Below, one piece after another: positions 20,734 through 30,634 of a DNA stretch of 64,000 nt. Every line of letters begins with the position of its first letter. The stretch's first letter is position 1. A program made the translations under genes and the position numbers. Source of the stretch: Prochlorococcus sp. AG-409-L18 (lineage in GTDB: Bacteria > Cyanobacteriota > Cyanobacteriia > PCC-6307 > Cyanobiaceae). Location: contig QCKG01000007.1 in assembly GCA_003215535.1 (NCBI GenBank), positions 25,377 to 89,376 of the forward strand. The letters are read 5' to 3'. The notes beneath the pieces are model-generated. The model worked only from the letters and a program-made list of their open reading frames with translations. It had not been told where the DNA came from and made no database searches.

Positions 20734-22020
20734 ATGCTGATTATTAAGCGGTTATTTGCTTGGTTGTCAAGTCTAAAAGTAGCAATATTTCTGCTCTTAA
20801 TAATTGCAGTTTCAAGCGCAATCGGCACAGCAATTCCTCAAGGAGAACTCGCCAAAATATATCTAGAAAAATATCAACAAGAGCCTTGGCTTGGGTTTGT
20901 CAATGGAGAAAATATTTTGCGCCTTCAATTAGACCACCTTTATACAAGTATTTGGTTCTTAGCTCTACTTACATGGCTTGGAATAGCACTAATCATTTGC
21001 AGCTTACGAAGACAAATCCCCACCCTAAAAGCTTCCATTCGCTGGGTAGACTACAAAGAGCCTCGCCAAATCAAAAAGCTTGCTGTGTCAGACACAATAA
21101 GGGTCACTGAAACAAAGCAGATCCTGGAAAAGTTAGCCACTGATCTCAAACAAAAAGGTTGGGAAATAAAGCAAAGTCCTGGACGAATCGCAGCACGTAA
21201 AGGTGTTATTAGCAGGGCAGGTCCTCCTCTAGTACATATCGGCTTAGTAATGCTAATGATGGGAGCAGTTTGGAGTTCTACAGGCGGCCAACGCTTAGAA
21301 AGATTTCTAGCTCCTGGAAGATCAATAGACTTACTTAATAGAGATGGTCTAAGCCAACTTAAACTGACGCTTAGGGATTTCCAAATTGAACGAGATCCTG
21401 AAGGTAGAGCAGAGCAATTTAAATCTAAACTTGAATTATTTGAATCAGGAAAGACTACAACAGAGATAAAAGAAGTAAGTGTAAATAACCCTATCAGATT
21501 TCATGGCCTCACTATTTATCAAGCTGATTGGTCTCTTGCAGCAATAACCCTTCAACTAGGCCAAAGCCCAAAATTACAACTGCCGTTGGCAAGCTTTCCG
21601 GAACTTGGGGAGCAAATATGGGGGGTAGTTCTTCCAACCCAAAAAGATGGAAGAGATCCTATATTAATAAGCCTTTCCAAAGAAGAAGGACCTGCCCAAA
21701 TTTTTAATGAAAATGGTGAGAAATTAGCAAGCATTAGACCAGGAGGCTTACCTGCAGATATCAAGGGAATGGAGCTACGAATAACTGACGTCTTGGTATC
21801 CAGTGGATTGCTGCTAAAAAGAGACCCAGGCGTACCTCTTGTTTACACAAGTTTTGCCATCACCTTACTAGGTGGTGGATTAAGTGTGCTGGCGACAAAA
21901 CAACTTTGGGCGATAGAAGACTCAGAGAAATACCAATTACATATAGGAGGGCTATCTAATAGGAACTTAACAGGCTTGGGAATCGAAATAAGCCAGATAA
22001 TTACATCGCTAAGAAAGTAG
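20734..22020 (+). CDS. ccs1: Ccs1/CcsB (ResB-like) cytochrome c biogenesis protein
   Basis: A 428-aa ResB-family protein of the system II heme ligation complex, working with CcsA. It has three N-terminal membrane helices (WLSSLKVAIFLLLIIAVSSA, IWFLALLTWLGIALIICSL, LVHIGLVMLMMGAVW) and a large lumenal domain containing RFHGLTIYQADWSLA. A final membrane helix near VPLVYTSFAITLLGGGLSVL ends the lumenal part. The IGTAIPQ motif after helix 1 is characteristic. It is almost contiguous with ccdA, its functional partner. The stop is five bases from the convergent queF stop. Confidence 0.94.
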   Translation: MLIIKRLFAWLSSLKVAIFLLLIIAVSSAIGTAIPQGELAKIYLEKYQQEPWLGFVNGENILRLQLDHLYTSIWFLALLTWLGIALIICSLRRQIPTLKASIRWVDYKEPRQIKKLAVSDTIRVTETKQILEKLATDLKQKGWEIKQSPGRIAARKGVISRAGPPLVHIGLVMLMMGAVWSSTGGQRLERFLAPGRSIDLLNRDGLSQLKLTLRDFQIERDPEGRAEQFKSKLELFESGKTTTEIKEVSVNNPIRFHGLTIYQADWSLAAITLQLGQSPKLQLPLASFPELGEQIWGVVLPTQKDGRDPILISLSKEEGPAQIFNENGEKLASIRPGGLPADIKGMELRITDVLVSSGLLLKRDPGVPLVYTSFAITLLGGGLSVLATKQLWAIEDSEKYQLHIGGLSNRNLTGLGIEISQIITSLRK

Positions 22021-22025
22021 AGCAT

Positions 22026-22433
22026 TCAACAGATCTGTTTATTGCCATGAGAAATGCGAATTACAGTATGAACATTTCCTCTTCGATTAAAATCTGCTTC
22101 CAATTGCATCCAAGATGGTTCACATGCACAAATAAGGTCATCAAGTATCTTATTTGCAGCTTCTTCATGTGAGATAGTTAAATCGCGATAGCTATTTATA
22201 TAAAGCTTAATTGATTTCAATTCAAGAACTTTTAAACCTGGCTGATAAATCAATCTCAATATAGCGAAATCAGGGTATCCAGAAAAAGGGCAGCGACATG
22301 TGAACTCAGGTAATTCGATTGAGATTTCATAAGCTCGATTTGGATTGGGATTTTCAAAACAAATTAACTCAGCATCAAGAATTTGCCTTTCTCCATAGAG
22401 CGGCCTATGAGATTTCGACAGGTCACTACTCAC
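22026..22433 (-). CDS. queF: NADPH-dependent 7-cyano-7-deazaguanine reductase
   Basis: A 135-aa enzyme of queuosine synthesis that reduces preQ0 to preQ1. The active-site Cys is in [16 protein letters not shown] (about residue 48) and the QueF motif is [14 protein letters not shown]; a Glu/His pair near the end completes the tunnel fold. The length fits the short type I QueF. It starts with GTG. It points away from the pirA-like gene, so the 320-base gap serves two divergent transcripts. Confidence 0.95.
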   Translation of the reverse strand: MSSDLSKSHRPLYGERQILDAELICFENPNPNRAYEISIELPEFTCRCPFSGYPDFAILRLIYQPGLKVLELKSIKLYINSYRDLTISHEEAANKILDDLICACEPSWMQLEADFNRRGNVHTVIRISHGNKQIC

Positions 22434-22753
22434 GACAAAAAGGTCACTGATTCATTAGAACCTTATTCTCGAACATTTTCGGGCAGTGAAGCAAGAAGAA
22501 ATAACAAGTCCCACGCCTGACAGCCAAAACCGCTCACTTACGAACAATTTAAGGAAAATTTAAGAAAAGGTTAGTTAAAATGTTCACCATGAACATCCCA
22601 AATAATATAAAAAGCTATTGGAGTGCAAAGTTTGAGGTATTCCACCACATTTTCCTAGAAAGATCCCAGGGATAGCCCAAACCTGGGGAAGAGGGCAACT
22701 TCTCAAGCAAAAGCACCCAAAAACGGTGAAATCAACCCTATTCACGGTTAATC
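22434..22753 (+). promoter_or_regulatory. Long structured leader/promoter region upstream of the PirA-like gene; candidate glutamine-responsive riboswitch
   Basis: This 320-base gap contains no gene. A -10-like TTAAAAT lies near 22574-22580, followed by the perfect hairpin GTTCA-CCA-TGAAC. Farther on, CCCAGG (22665-22670) pairs with CCTGGG (22682-22687), and the loop bases GCCC (22675-22678) can pair with GGGC (22693-22696) just after the stem: an H-type pseudoknot. A third hairpin CGGTGAA/TTCACGG (about 22724-22746) ends seven bases before the ATG. In marine picocyanobacteria, DUF4278/PirA-type genes are known to follow glutamine-II (downstream-peptide) riboswitches, so this is a good candidate, but I could not match the consensus by eye. 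No NtcA box (GTAN8TAC) was found. Confidence 0.45.
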
Positions 22754-22954
22754 ATGAAAACTCTTCAAAGGACCTATAGAGGCATCCCTTACAGCCCATT
22801 TGATCACGAGCAAGCAAGTGGCTCTTATGTAGAACATATTTATCGAGGCAAGCGATATGAAGCTCCCTTAAACCATGGCCCATCCAATCCCAACAACTCC
22901 ATAGAGCTGCACTACAGGGGAACTGTTTATCAACATCGCCAAAAAGATGTCTGA
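22754..22954 (+). CDS. DUF4278 protein, PirA-like PII-interacting regulator
   Basis: A 66-aa protein with two DUF4278 repeats: the pattern Tyr-Arg-Gly with nearby Tyr (RTYRGIPY, IYRGKRYEAP, HYRGTVYQHR) is typical. In Synechocystis a small DUF4278 protein, PirA, binds PII and controls flux into arginine synthesis. Here the gene lies 360 bases upstream of glnB on the same strand, which supports the same role, but function is inferred. There is no obvious Shine-Dalgarno sequence before the ATG; the leader hairpin ends close to it. Confidence 0.8.
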   Translation: MKTLQRTYRGIPYSPFDHEQASGSYVEHIYRGKRYEAPLNHGPSNPNNSIELHYRGTVYQHRQKDV

Positions 22955-23041
22955 TTTGGATTGAATAGCTAGATCGGTAACAACAGCAACAACCAAAGTT
23001 CCTATTAAACCCACTAATGGTTGAAGAAACGGAACTTTTTC

Positions 23042-23272
23042 ATGGATATCTGGCTTATCGGAGAAAAAGATTCCATGCATCTCCGTCCTATGAGCATTCA
23101 TGGAATGCTTTGGCTTCAAACACATTTTGAAGATAGGCACTGGGAAGAACTTGCCTCACACCAAGTCAAGCTTTCTATTCAAGATGCAAAAATTCTTTCA
23201 AATGATGCTCAAGATGCAGGTTTAAATCTTCATTTCCTTCCAGCTCTTTCCATGGCCGACAATAAACTTTAA
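23042..23272 (+). CDS. Conserved hypothetical protein (76 aa) between pirA-like gene and glnB
   Basis: A small soluble protein starting MDIWLIGEKDSMHLRPMSIH at the ATG at 23042 (a TTG at 23021 would add seven residues). It has a mixed alpha/beta pattern, with HGMLWLQTHFEDRHWEELAS and VKLSIQDAKILSNDAQDAG as likely amphipathic helices and a histidine-rich middle. I cannot assign a family. It sits 41 bases upstream of glnB on the same strand, so it is probably in the same transcript and a candidate for a nitrogen-related role. Confidence 0.75.
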   Translation: MDIWLIGEKDSMHLRPMSIHGMLWLQTHFEDRHWEELASHQVKLSIQDAKILSNDAQDAGLNLHFLPALSMADNKL

Positions 23273-23292
23273 CCAACTTTTTAAATCTCTAA

Positions 23293-24452
<1,160 letters not shown>

Positions 24453-24469
24453 TTCGTCACAAAAGCAGA

Positions 24470-24817
24470 TTGGAAACGGAACAAAAACCGCTGAACTTGA
24501 TCAATTTGCCAAAGATCCCGAGAGGATCATTCACACTCGCTTCAAAAGACCTGGCTTACAAACCTCCTAATTCATCCGAACGAAAGGGTCAGCATCTCCC
24601 TGGGAAACTTCATCTAGTTCCATTGGTACAGAAACAAAAAGCCACTGTGCTGGAGCTGCTCCGGCCAGGGAGCTTTGTAACCCTAGACAATCAGCCTAAT
24701 GACCTTCCTCCTTTCCAGGTAATCCAATGCAAAGGAGGGCGGTGCTGGGTAAGGCAACAATCCTGGGGAAGATGTATACATTGGGAGGTAGAACATAAAA
24801 GACTTAAGTCAGCTTGA
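24470..24817 (+). CDS. Hypothetical protein conserved in picocyanobacteria (115 aa)
   Basis: A basic protein with a TTG start, an apparently disordered first 45 residues rich in Pro, Lys and Ser, and a folded C-terminal part (VLELLRPGSFVTLDNQPND, then FQVIQCKGGRCWVRQQSWG) resembling a small beta-barrel. The pattern of Trp, Arg and Gly could suit nucleic-acid binding, but this is a guess. No family recognised. It lies between the tlyA start and purB. Confidence 0.65.
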   Translation: METEQKPLNLINLPKIPRGSFTLASKDLAYKPPNSSERKGQHLPGKLHLVPLVQKQKATVLELLRPGSFVTLDNQPNDLPPFQVIQCKGGRCWVRQQSWGRCIHWEVEHKRLKSA

Positions 24818-24866
24818 AGGCAAGGACTTAAGTTCAGAACCATCAACTCAACACACTTACTAGCTT

Positions 24867-26162
24867 TTGATAGAGCGATACACCCTGCCCGAAATGGGCA
24901 AAATCTGGAGCGACCTTGCCAAGTATCAAAGTTGGCTTGATGTCGAAATAGCTGCCTGCGAAGCCAATCACAAATTAGGAAAGGTTCCTACAAAGGCAAT
25001 GGAGCAAATTCGTCAGAAAGCTGCTTTTAATCCTGAACGCATCCTGGAGATCGAGGAAGAGGTCAGGCATGACGTGATTGCTTTCCTAACAAATGTCAAT
25101 GAAAATGTTGGAGATTCTGGTCGCTTTATCCATGTAGGCCTAACCAGTAGCGATGTCCTTGATACTGGATTGGCTCTCCAATTAAAGGCCTCAATCAGCC
25201 TCTTACTCATCGAAATAAAGCAACTAGAAACCGCAATCCGAAATGTTGCTAGAGAGCATAAAAAGACTGTGATGATCGGCCGTTCACATGCCATACACGG
25301 CGAACCAATTACTTTTGGATTCAAGTTGGCTGGTTGGTTAGCCGAAACAATCAGGAATTGCAAACGACTTGAGCGACTTGAAAAAGAAGTTTCAGTTGGC
25401 CAGATCAGTGGCGCAATGGGTACCTACGCAAATACTGATCCTGAAGTTGAGAAACTAACCTGCAAACTTCTTGGCCTCAGTCCTGATGAAGCTAGTACTC
25501 AAGTCATCTCCCGAGATAGACATGCAGACTATGTACAAACTCTTGCTCTTATTGGGGCTTCACTAGATCGATTCGCAACAGAAATCAGGAATCTACAACG
25601 CACAGATGTACTAGAAGTAGAAGAAAGTTTTGCGAAAGGCCAGAAAGGTAGTTCTGCTATGCCTCATAAACGAAATCCAATTCGCAGTGAGCGAGTAAGT
25701 GGACTGGCCAGAGTTTTAAGAAGCTATGGAGTTGCAGCACTTGAGAATGTCGCTCTATGGCATGAAAGAGATATAAGCCATAGTTCCAATGAGAGAATAA
25801 TGCTCCCAGATACTTCAATAACTCTCCATTTTATGTTGAGAGAAATGACCCAAATCATTAATGGGCTAGGAATTTACCCAGAAAATATGTTGAGGAACTT
25901 AAATATTTATGGAGGAGTGGTGTTTAGTCAAAGAGTACTTTTAGCACTGATAGAGACTGGAATGAGCAGAGAAAATGCCTATTCAATAGTCCAAAGGAAT
26001 GCCCATGATGCATGGAATCAAGAAGGAGGTAATTTCCGCGCCAATCTAGAAGCAGATAAGGAAGTGACTTGCAGACTAAATCCTGATCAATTAGCAATTT
26101 GCTTCAACACAGACTCCCATGAAGCAAACCTTGAAGTTATCTGGAATAGACTGGATATATAG
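24867..26162 (+). CDS. purB: Adenylosuccinate lyase
   Basis: A 431-aa homotetrameric enzyme acting twice in purine synthesis (SAICAR to AICAR, adenylosuccinate to AMP). The fumarase/aspartase superfamily signature is SSAMPHKRNPIRSE near residue 265; the other conserved regions are VGLTSSDVLDT and IGRSHAIHGEPITFG with the catalytic His. The TTG at 24867 gives the normal N-terminus MIERYTLPEMGKIWSD. It is followed by fumC, a paralogous lyase, 150 bases on. Confidence 0.97.
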   Translation: MIERYTLPEMGKIWSDLAKYQSWLDVEIAACEANHKLGKVPTKAMEQIRQKAAFNPERILEIEEEVRHDVIAFLTNVNENVGDSGRFIHVGLTSSDVLDTGLALQLKASISLLLIEIKQLETAIRNVAREHKKTVMIGRSHAIHGEPITFGFKLAGWLAETIRNCKRLERLEKEVSVGQISGAMGTYANTDPEVEKLTCKLLGLSPDEASTQVISRDRHADYVQTLALIGASLDRFATEIRNLQRTDVLEVEESFAKGQKGSSAMPHKRNPIRSERVSGLARVLRSYGVAALENVALWHERDISHSSNERIMLPDTSITLHFMLREMTQIINGLGIYPENMLRNLNIYGGVVFSQRVLLALIETGMSRENAYSIVQRNAHDAWNQEGGNFRANLEADKEVTCRLNPDQLAICFNTDSHEANLEVIWNRLDI

Positions 26163-26312
26163 ACCTATCAACCTATCTGGCACAACCAATTGCAATGCTG
26201 CAAAGTGAAATGCAAATCACCAATGAACCATATCAATCAATACCCATTAACCCTCTCAAATTTGGAGTGCTTTTCTATTTTTACTTAACTCTCACCTACT
26301 AATAAAAACTAA

Positions 26313-27734
26313 ATGCCTAAAGCAATGCGCATAGAGAAAGACAGCATGGGACCAATAGAAGTCCCAGAAAAAGCCCTCTGGGGAGCCCAAACTCAAAGGG
26401 CTTTGAAGAACTTTTCTATTAGTCAAGATCGTATACCATTGGTTCTCATACATTCCTTAGCCAAAATCAAACAGGCCTCGGCAATTGCCAACCAAAAATT
26501 AGGTGTATTAGAAGAAAGTAAGAGCAGTTTAATCAGAAAGTATTCAGCTGAAATAGCCGCAGGTATTCATGATAATCAATTTCCACTAATGGTCTGGCAG
26601 ACTGGTAGTGGAACTCAAACAAATATGAATCTAAATGAAGTAATAAGCAACCTTTCATCTCAAGCAAAAGGACAGCCTCTTGGTAGCCATAAGCCTATTC
26701 ACCCTAACGACGACGTCAATAAATCTCAATCAACTAATGATACATTCCCTGCGGCAATTCATGTAGCTACTATACAGGAGATTACAAACAAACTTCTTCC
26801 TGAAATTAAGCTGCTAATTAATAGTTTTAGCCGAAAAAGTGCAGCCTGGGATGGAATCTTCAAAACTGGCAGGACGCATTTACAAGACGCAGTCCCACTA
26901 ACACTTGGTCAGGAAGCCTCTGCCTGGAAAGAGCAAATTGCAGTTGCCTACAATAGAATTGAGGCATCTTTATTAGAATTATATCCTCTACCTTTGGGAG
27001 GAACTGCTGTAGGGACTGGCCTCAACTCACCCAAAGATTTCGATAAATTTGTTGTCAAAGAGCTTTCTAAATTAGCTGGCTTTCCCTTTACTCCTGCTAC
27101 AAATAAGTTTGCGATTATGTCTAGTCATGATGGTTTAGTTAATTCCATGTCCCAACTCAGGCTTTTAGCCGGGACGCTCTTAAAAATAGTCAACGATCTA
27201 CGATTACTTTCCTGTGGACCCAGAGCTGGACTCGCAGAGCTAGAGCTTCCTTCAAATGAACCAGGAAGCTCAATAATGCCTGGGAAAGTAAATCCAACCC
27301 AATGCGAAGCCATGGCAATGGTTTGCATGCAAGTTATAGGTCTAGATGTTGCCGTGGCCATGGCTGGTAGCGGAGGGCATCTACAAATGAATGCCTACAA
27401 ACCACTCATTGCTTTTAATATATTGCACAGTGTTGAATTACTAAGTGATGCCTGTAGAAGTTGTCGCATAGCAATGGTAGAAGGTATCAAACCAAACCTG
27501 ACTAAAATCAAAAAAGATCTAGAACAATCACTAATGCTGGTAACAGCATTAACTCCAGAGATTGGATATGAGAAAGCAAGCAAAATTGCACAGCTCGCCC
27601 ATAAAAAGCAAATAAGTCTTCGTCAAGCTTCTATAGAACTTGACTATATAAATGGAGACGATTTCGATCGTATTGTGGACCCAACTTTAATGGGTGGTCC
27701 AAAGGCTCAAGCGGAAATCGATATCAAAAATTAA
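26313..27734 (+). CDS. fumC: Class II fumarate hydratase
   Basis: A 473-aa lyase interconverting fumarate and malate. The signature GSSIMPGKVNPTQCE lies near residue 318, with catalytic TGRTHLQDAVPLTLGQE and QTGSGTQTNMNLNEVIS. Fumarate is a by-product of the preceding purB reaction, which links the two neighbours in metabolism. ATG at 26313; an ATG at 26325 (MRIEKDSMGPIEVP) is equally close to family starts. The stop overlaps the convergent helicase stop by four bases. Confidence 0.96.
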   Translation: MPKAMRIEKDSMGPIEVPEKALWGAQTQRALKNFSISQDRIPLVLIHSLAKIKQASAIANQKLGVLEESKSSLIRKYSAEIAAGIHDNQFPLMVWQTGSGTQTNMNLNEVISNLSSQAKGQPLGSHKPIHPNDDVNKSQSTNDTFPAAIHVATIQEITNKLLPEIKLLINSFSRKSAAWDGIFKTGRTHLQDAVPLTLGQEASAWKEQIAVAYNRIEASLLELYPLPLGGTAVGTGLNSPKDFDKFVVKELSKLAGFPFTPATNKFAIMSSHDGLVNSMSQLRLLAGTLLKIVNDLRLLSCGPRAGLAELELPSNEPGSSIMPGKVNPTQCEAMAMVCMQVIGLDVAVAMAGSGGHLQMNAYKPLIAFNILHSVELLSDACRSCRIAMVEGIKPNLTKIKKDLEQSLMLVTALTPEIGYEKASKIAQLAHKKQISLRQASIELDYINGDDFDRIVDPTLMGGPKAQAEIDIKN

Positions 27735-30508
27735 CCAGCCCTTTCAGTTGCCGGATTTTTCTCTCCATTTTGATTACCAACTTCTTTCAAGATATCCTCC
27801 GCCTCACAAACTGGGAATCGATTGATCGCATGTAAAGCCAATCTTGCATTATTCCTTAATTGCTGACTAATAGCCTCGCAATAAGGGACTTGAGCTAAGA
27901 AGTCGATAGTTCGACGCATTATGCGTACAACGTCTCCCTCATCGAGAGAGGTATTTGTGATGAGTTCATTCCAAGGAGTCCCCCTTGCCCAAGAATTAAC
28001 TAAGCCCATTAATTCTGGTTCCCACCATGCAGGAATAGCGACATGAAAATGCTCTTGAGCTCGCAATAACTCTCGACGAATCCCTAATAAATTATGCATA
28101 GCCTCCTCTGCCGTTGGAGTTAAGGGATAGCCACTCCAAAGGTCAGGACGATTGACCTCTGTACTGATACCCTCGAACACTGCAGCCAAATCGGATGGTT
28201 CTAATTCATCTAAATGGCCACTCATTAAAGCAAGACCTAACCAAAGCTCGTTATCTCCTCGCAGGTTCGCGACTGTTCTCCCAATCTCAGTAATAGATAG
28301 ACCATCTAAACAACCAAAATGCTGAAGTATTTCTACCAAAGCAAGGAAAGTTTCCCAATGTCGGTTAGCTCTGTGATGAAGCTTATGCTGTCGTTCGCCA
28401 ATTTCTTGCTCTAACTCCTCAATACGACGCCGATGTCTCTTGAGTTTCTTTCTATCGCCCCAACGATGAGCTGGTTGTTTTTCTAATTCCTCCTCTAGTC
28501 CATGCACCAGCTCAGCCTGAGCCAAAACCTCCCCCGCTAAATCATATTGAGGCGTTTTCATATCATGCCTTTTAGCCATATTCGAAACAGCCAAAGCTAA
28601 TTCTCTACTTTGATAATCTCCATGTCGAATCTCTCCAGAGCGTTTCAAATCAGGCTCCTTTAGCCCACTAACTTGTAAGCAACTTAATTCAGCATGAAGA
28701 CTGACTACCGACTGACAAGGCAACAAAAGCCAAAGGTTTTCATCAGTAAGACAAAGCAATAACGGAAATTTTCCGGAACTCTCAATTTTGTCAACTATGA
28801 CAGCGGGAGTGATCCGTCCACGCAGCTGTGGAGTCTTCAAACTTACTAAGGTTCCAAGACTTGCAAATTGCAAAGCCAAAGTAAGTTCATTGGCCAACGT
28901 TTCTGCCGCTTGTTGTTGCAGAATCCGCAGCAAACGCCTCTCCTCGCGTAGGCGGTTTCGTCGTTTCTCATAATCTTCAAAATCAGACCATGGCACTTCA
29001 CCCGCCACTCCTTGCAACTCTTCTAACTGCAGTCGCAATTGATCAAGTAAATCCTCCTCCTCAACCATGTCTAAGCTGGCGAGATAACGACCAAAACTCC
29101 TCTCTACCAATTCTTTTGCCTTCTTTAGATCATGGCGTAGTAAAAGATTAAGTACCATCCCATAACTAGGCGTAAACTGACTAACCAATGGATCGGCTGA
29201 GCTAACAGCCAACTGTCCCGCTTCCCTAACTCCTTCAAACCTATTCTGAACTGTCAGCACGTATCCCTGAGAATCAAGACCTCTCCTACCTGCTCGACCA
29301 GCCATCTGAAGAAACTCACTGCCCATCAAGGGACGATGCCCTCTCTCAGTGCGCTTAGACAAAGAAGAAATAACGGTGCTTCTAGCAGGCATGTTTATTC
29401 CTGCTGCCAGGGTTTCTGTAGCAAAGACAACCTTTACAAGACCCTTCTGAAATAATCCCTCAATAAGTTCCTTCCATGCAGGCAGGACGCCAGCATGATG
29501 AGAAGCAATACCTCTAAGTAAGGCATCTGCATGAAATTCATCACGAACAGCCTCTGGATTTGATTTCGAATAAATAATTAATTGCTGATGAATTAAATCT
29601 TTTTCTCTGGAGTCAACAAGACATTTAGTCCCTAAGTCTCTAACAGCTTTATCACAGCCACGACGACTAAAGATGAAATATATCGCTGGCAACATTCCAC
29701 GATCTGCCATCTGTGAAACAACAAAACTAATAGGAGGAGAGTCAGGTTGAGGAGGTTTAGAAGAACGACCCTTCCTCTTGTGACCCTTTGGAGCACGCCA
29801 AACTCTGCAGTTTGGATGAAGACCTGTACGCTCATCGTTCAAAAGCGGATGTAAGCCCTTTGCACTACAAAAGTTGAAATGAAGAGGCACTGGTCGAAAA
29901 TCACTAAGAACCAACTGAGTAGGTCCATGCACTGATTGGATCCAGTCAGTGAGCTGCCCTGCATTAGCAACTGTTGCGGACAACGCAACCAGCTGAACAG
30001 GTGGAGGGCAGTGAATAATTGATTCTTCCCAAACGGTTCCTCTTTGGGAGTCATTCATGTAATGACACTCATCTAAAATAACTGCCTCTACATCGGCAAG
30101 AGGATCCTCATCAGTATCAAACTCCGCATAGAGCATGTTGCGAAAGATTTCTGTAGTCATCACCACAATCGACGCCTCACGATTCACACTTAAATCACCA
30201 GTCATCAATCCAACGTTTTCAGGACCAAACTGCTCTCTAAAGTCACGAAGTTTCTGATTCGAAAGCGCTTTCAAAGGCGTGGTATAAAAAACCTTCTGGC
30301 CGTGCGAAATTGCACGATGAATGGCATATTCACCGACCAAAGTCTTTCCTGATCCAGTAGGTGCACTTACAACGACTGAATGTCCTTGATTCAAAGCATC
30401 TATTGCCTGTATTTGGAATTCATCCAGCGAAAAGGGAAAGATCTCCAAGAGATCCAGATGTACCTTGCGGACGTCTTTAGAAGTCGTGACGTTCGCCGCT
30501 GAACTCAT
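27731..30508 (-). CDS. Ski2-like DEVH-box RNA helicase with DSHCT-type C-terminus
   Basis: A large helicase of about 925 aa. RecA domain 1 carries Walker A APTGSGKT and the DECH box in AVILDECHYM, with SAT (LVALSATVANAG) as motif III; domain 2 has the ETLAAGINMPARSTV and QMAGRAGRRGLDSQG motifs. The C-terminal 250 residues match the DSHCT helical region. Relatives include Mtr4/Ski2 and the chloroplast RNA helicase ISE2, so a role in RNA processing is likely. I use the ATG at 30508; a GTG at 30535 would add nine residues. Divergent from bioF. Confidence 0.9.
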   Translation of the reverse strand: MSSAANVTTSKDVRKVHLDLLEIFPFSLDEFQIQAIDALNQGHSVVVSAPTGSGKTLVGEYAIHRAISHGQKVFYTTPLKALSNQKLRDFREQFGPENVGLMTGDLSVNREASIVVMTTEIFRNMLYAEFDTDEDPLADVEAVILDECHYMNDSQRGTVWEESIIHCPPPVQLVALSATVANAGQLTDWIQSVHGPTQLVLSDFRPVPLHFNFCSAKGLHPLLNDERTGLHPNCRVWRAPKGHKRKGRSSKPPQPDSPPISFVVSQMADRGMLPAIYFIFSRRGCDKAVRDLGTKCLVDSREKDLIHQQLIIYSKSNPEAVRDEFHADALLRGIASHHAGVLPAWKELIEGLFQKGLVKVVFATETLAAGINMPARSTVISSLSKRTERGHRPLMGSEFLQMAGRAGRRGLDSQGYVLTVQNRFEGVREAGQLAVSSADPLVSQFTPSYGMVLNLLLRHDLKKAKELVERSFGRYLASLDMVEEEDLLDQLRLQLEELQGVAGEVPWSDFEDYEKRRNRLREERRLLRILQQQAAETLANELTLALQFASLGTLVSLKTPQLRGRITPAVIVDKIESSGKFPLLLCLTDENLWLLLPCQSVVSLHAELSCLQVSGLKEPDLKRSGEIRHGDYQSRELALAVSNMAKRHDMKTPQYDLAGEVLAQAELVHGLEEELEKQPAHRWGDRKKLKRHRRRIEELEQEIGERQHKLHHRANRHWETFLALVEILQHFGCLDGLSITEIGRTVANLRGDNELWLGLALMSGHLDELEPSDLAAVFEGISTEVNRPDLWSGYPLTPTAEEAMHNLLGIRRELLRAQEHFHVAIPAWWEPELMGLVNSWARGTPWNELITNTSLDEGDVVRIMRRTIDFLAQVPYCEAISQQLRNNARLALHAINRFPVCEAEDILKEVGNQNGEKNPATERAG

Positions 30509-30634
30509 AAGCTCAATATTAGAGAGCTCTCCCACTCATCTCTAAAAATATCTTAAGCAGATAAATTTTGAGATGCACTCACAACGTCCTGATTCAGGAC
30601 CTCTCTTCATGCTCCTAAGGAGGAAAATATAGAA

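Noticed and set aside
22580..22595. GTTCA-CCA-TGAAC hairpin as the core of a glutamine riboswitch
   Set aside because: It begins like glutamine riboswitch stems, but no GGAAGTAGG-type core follows; the pseudoknot at 22665-22696 is the better candidate.
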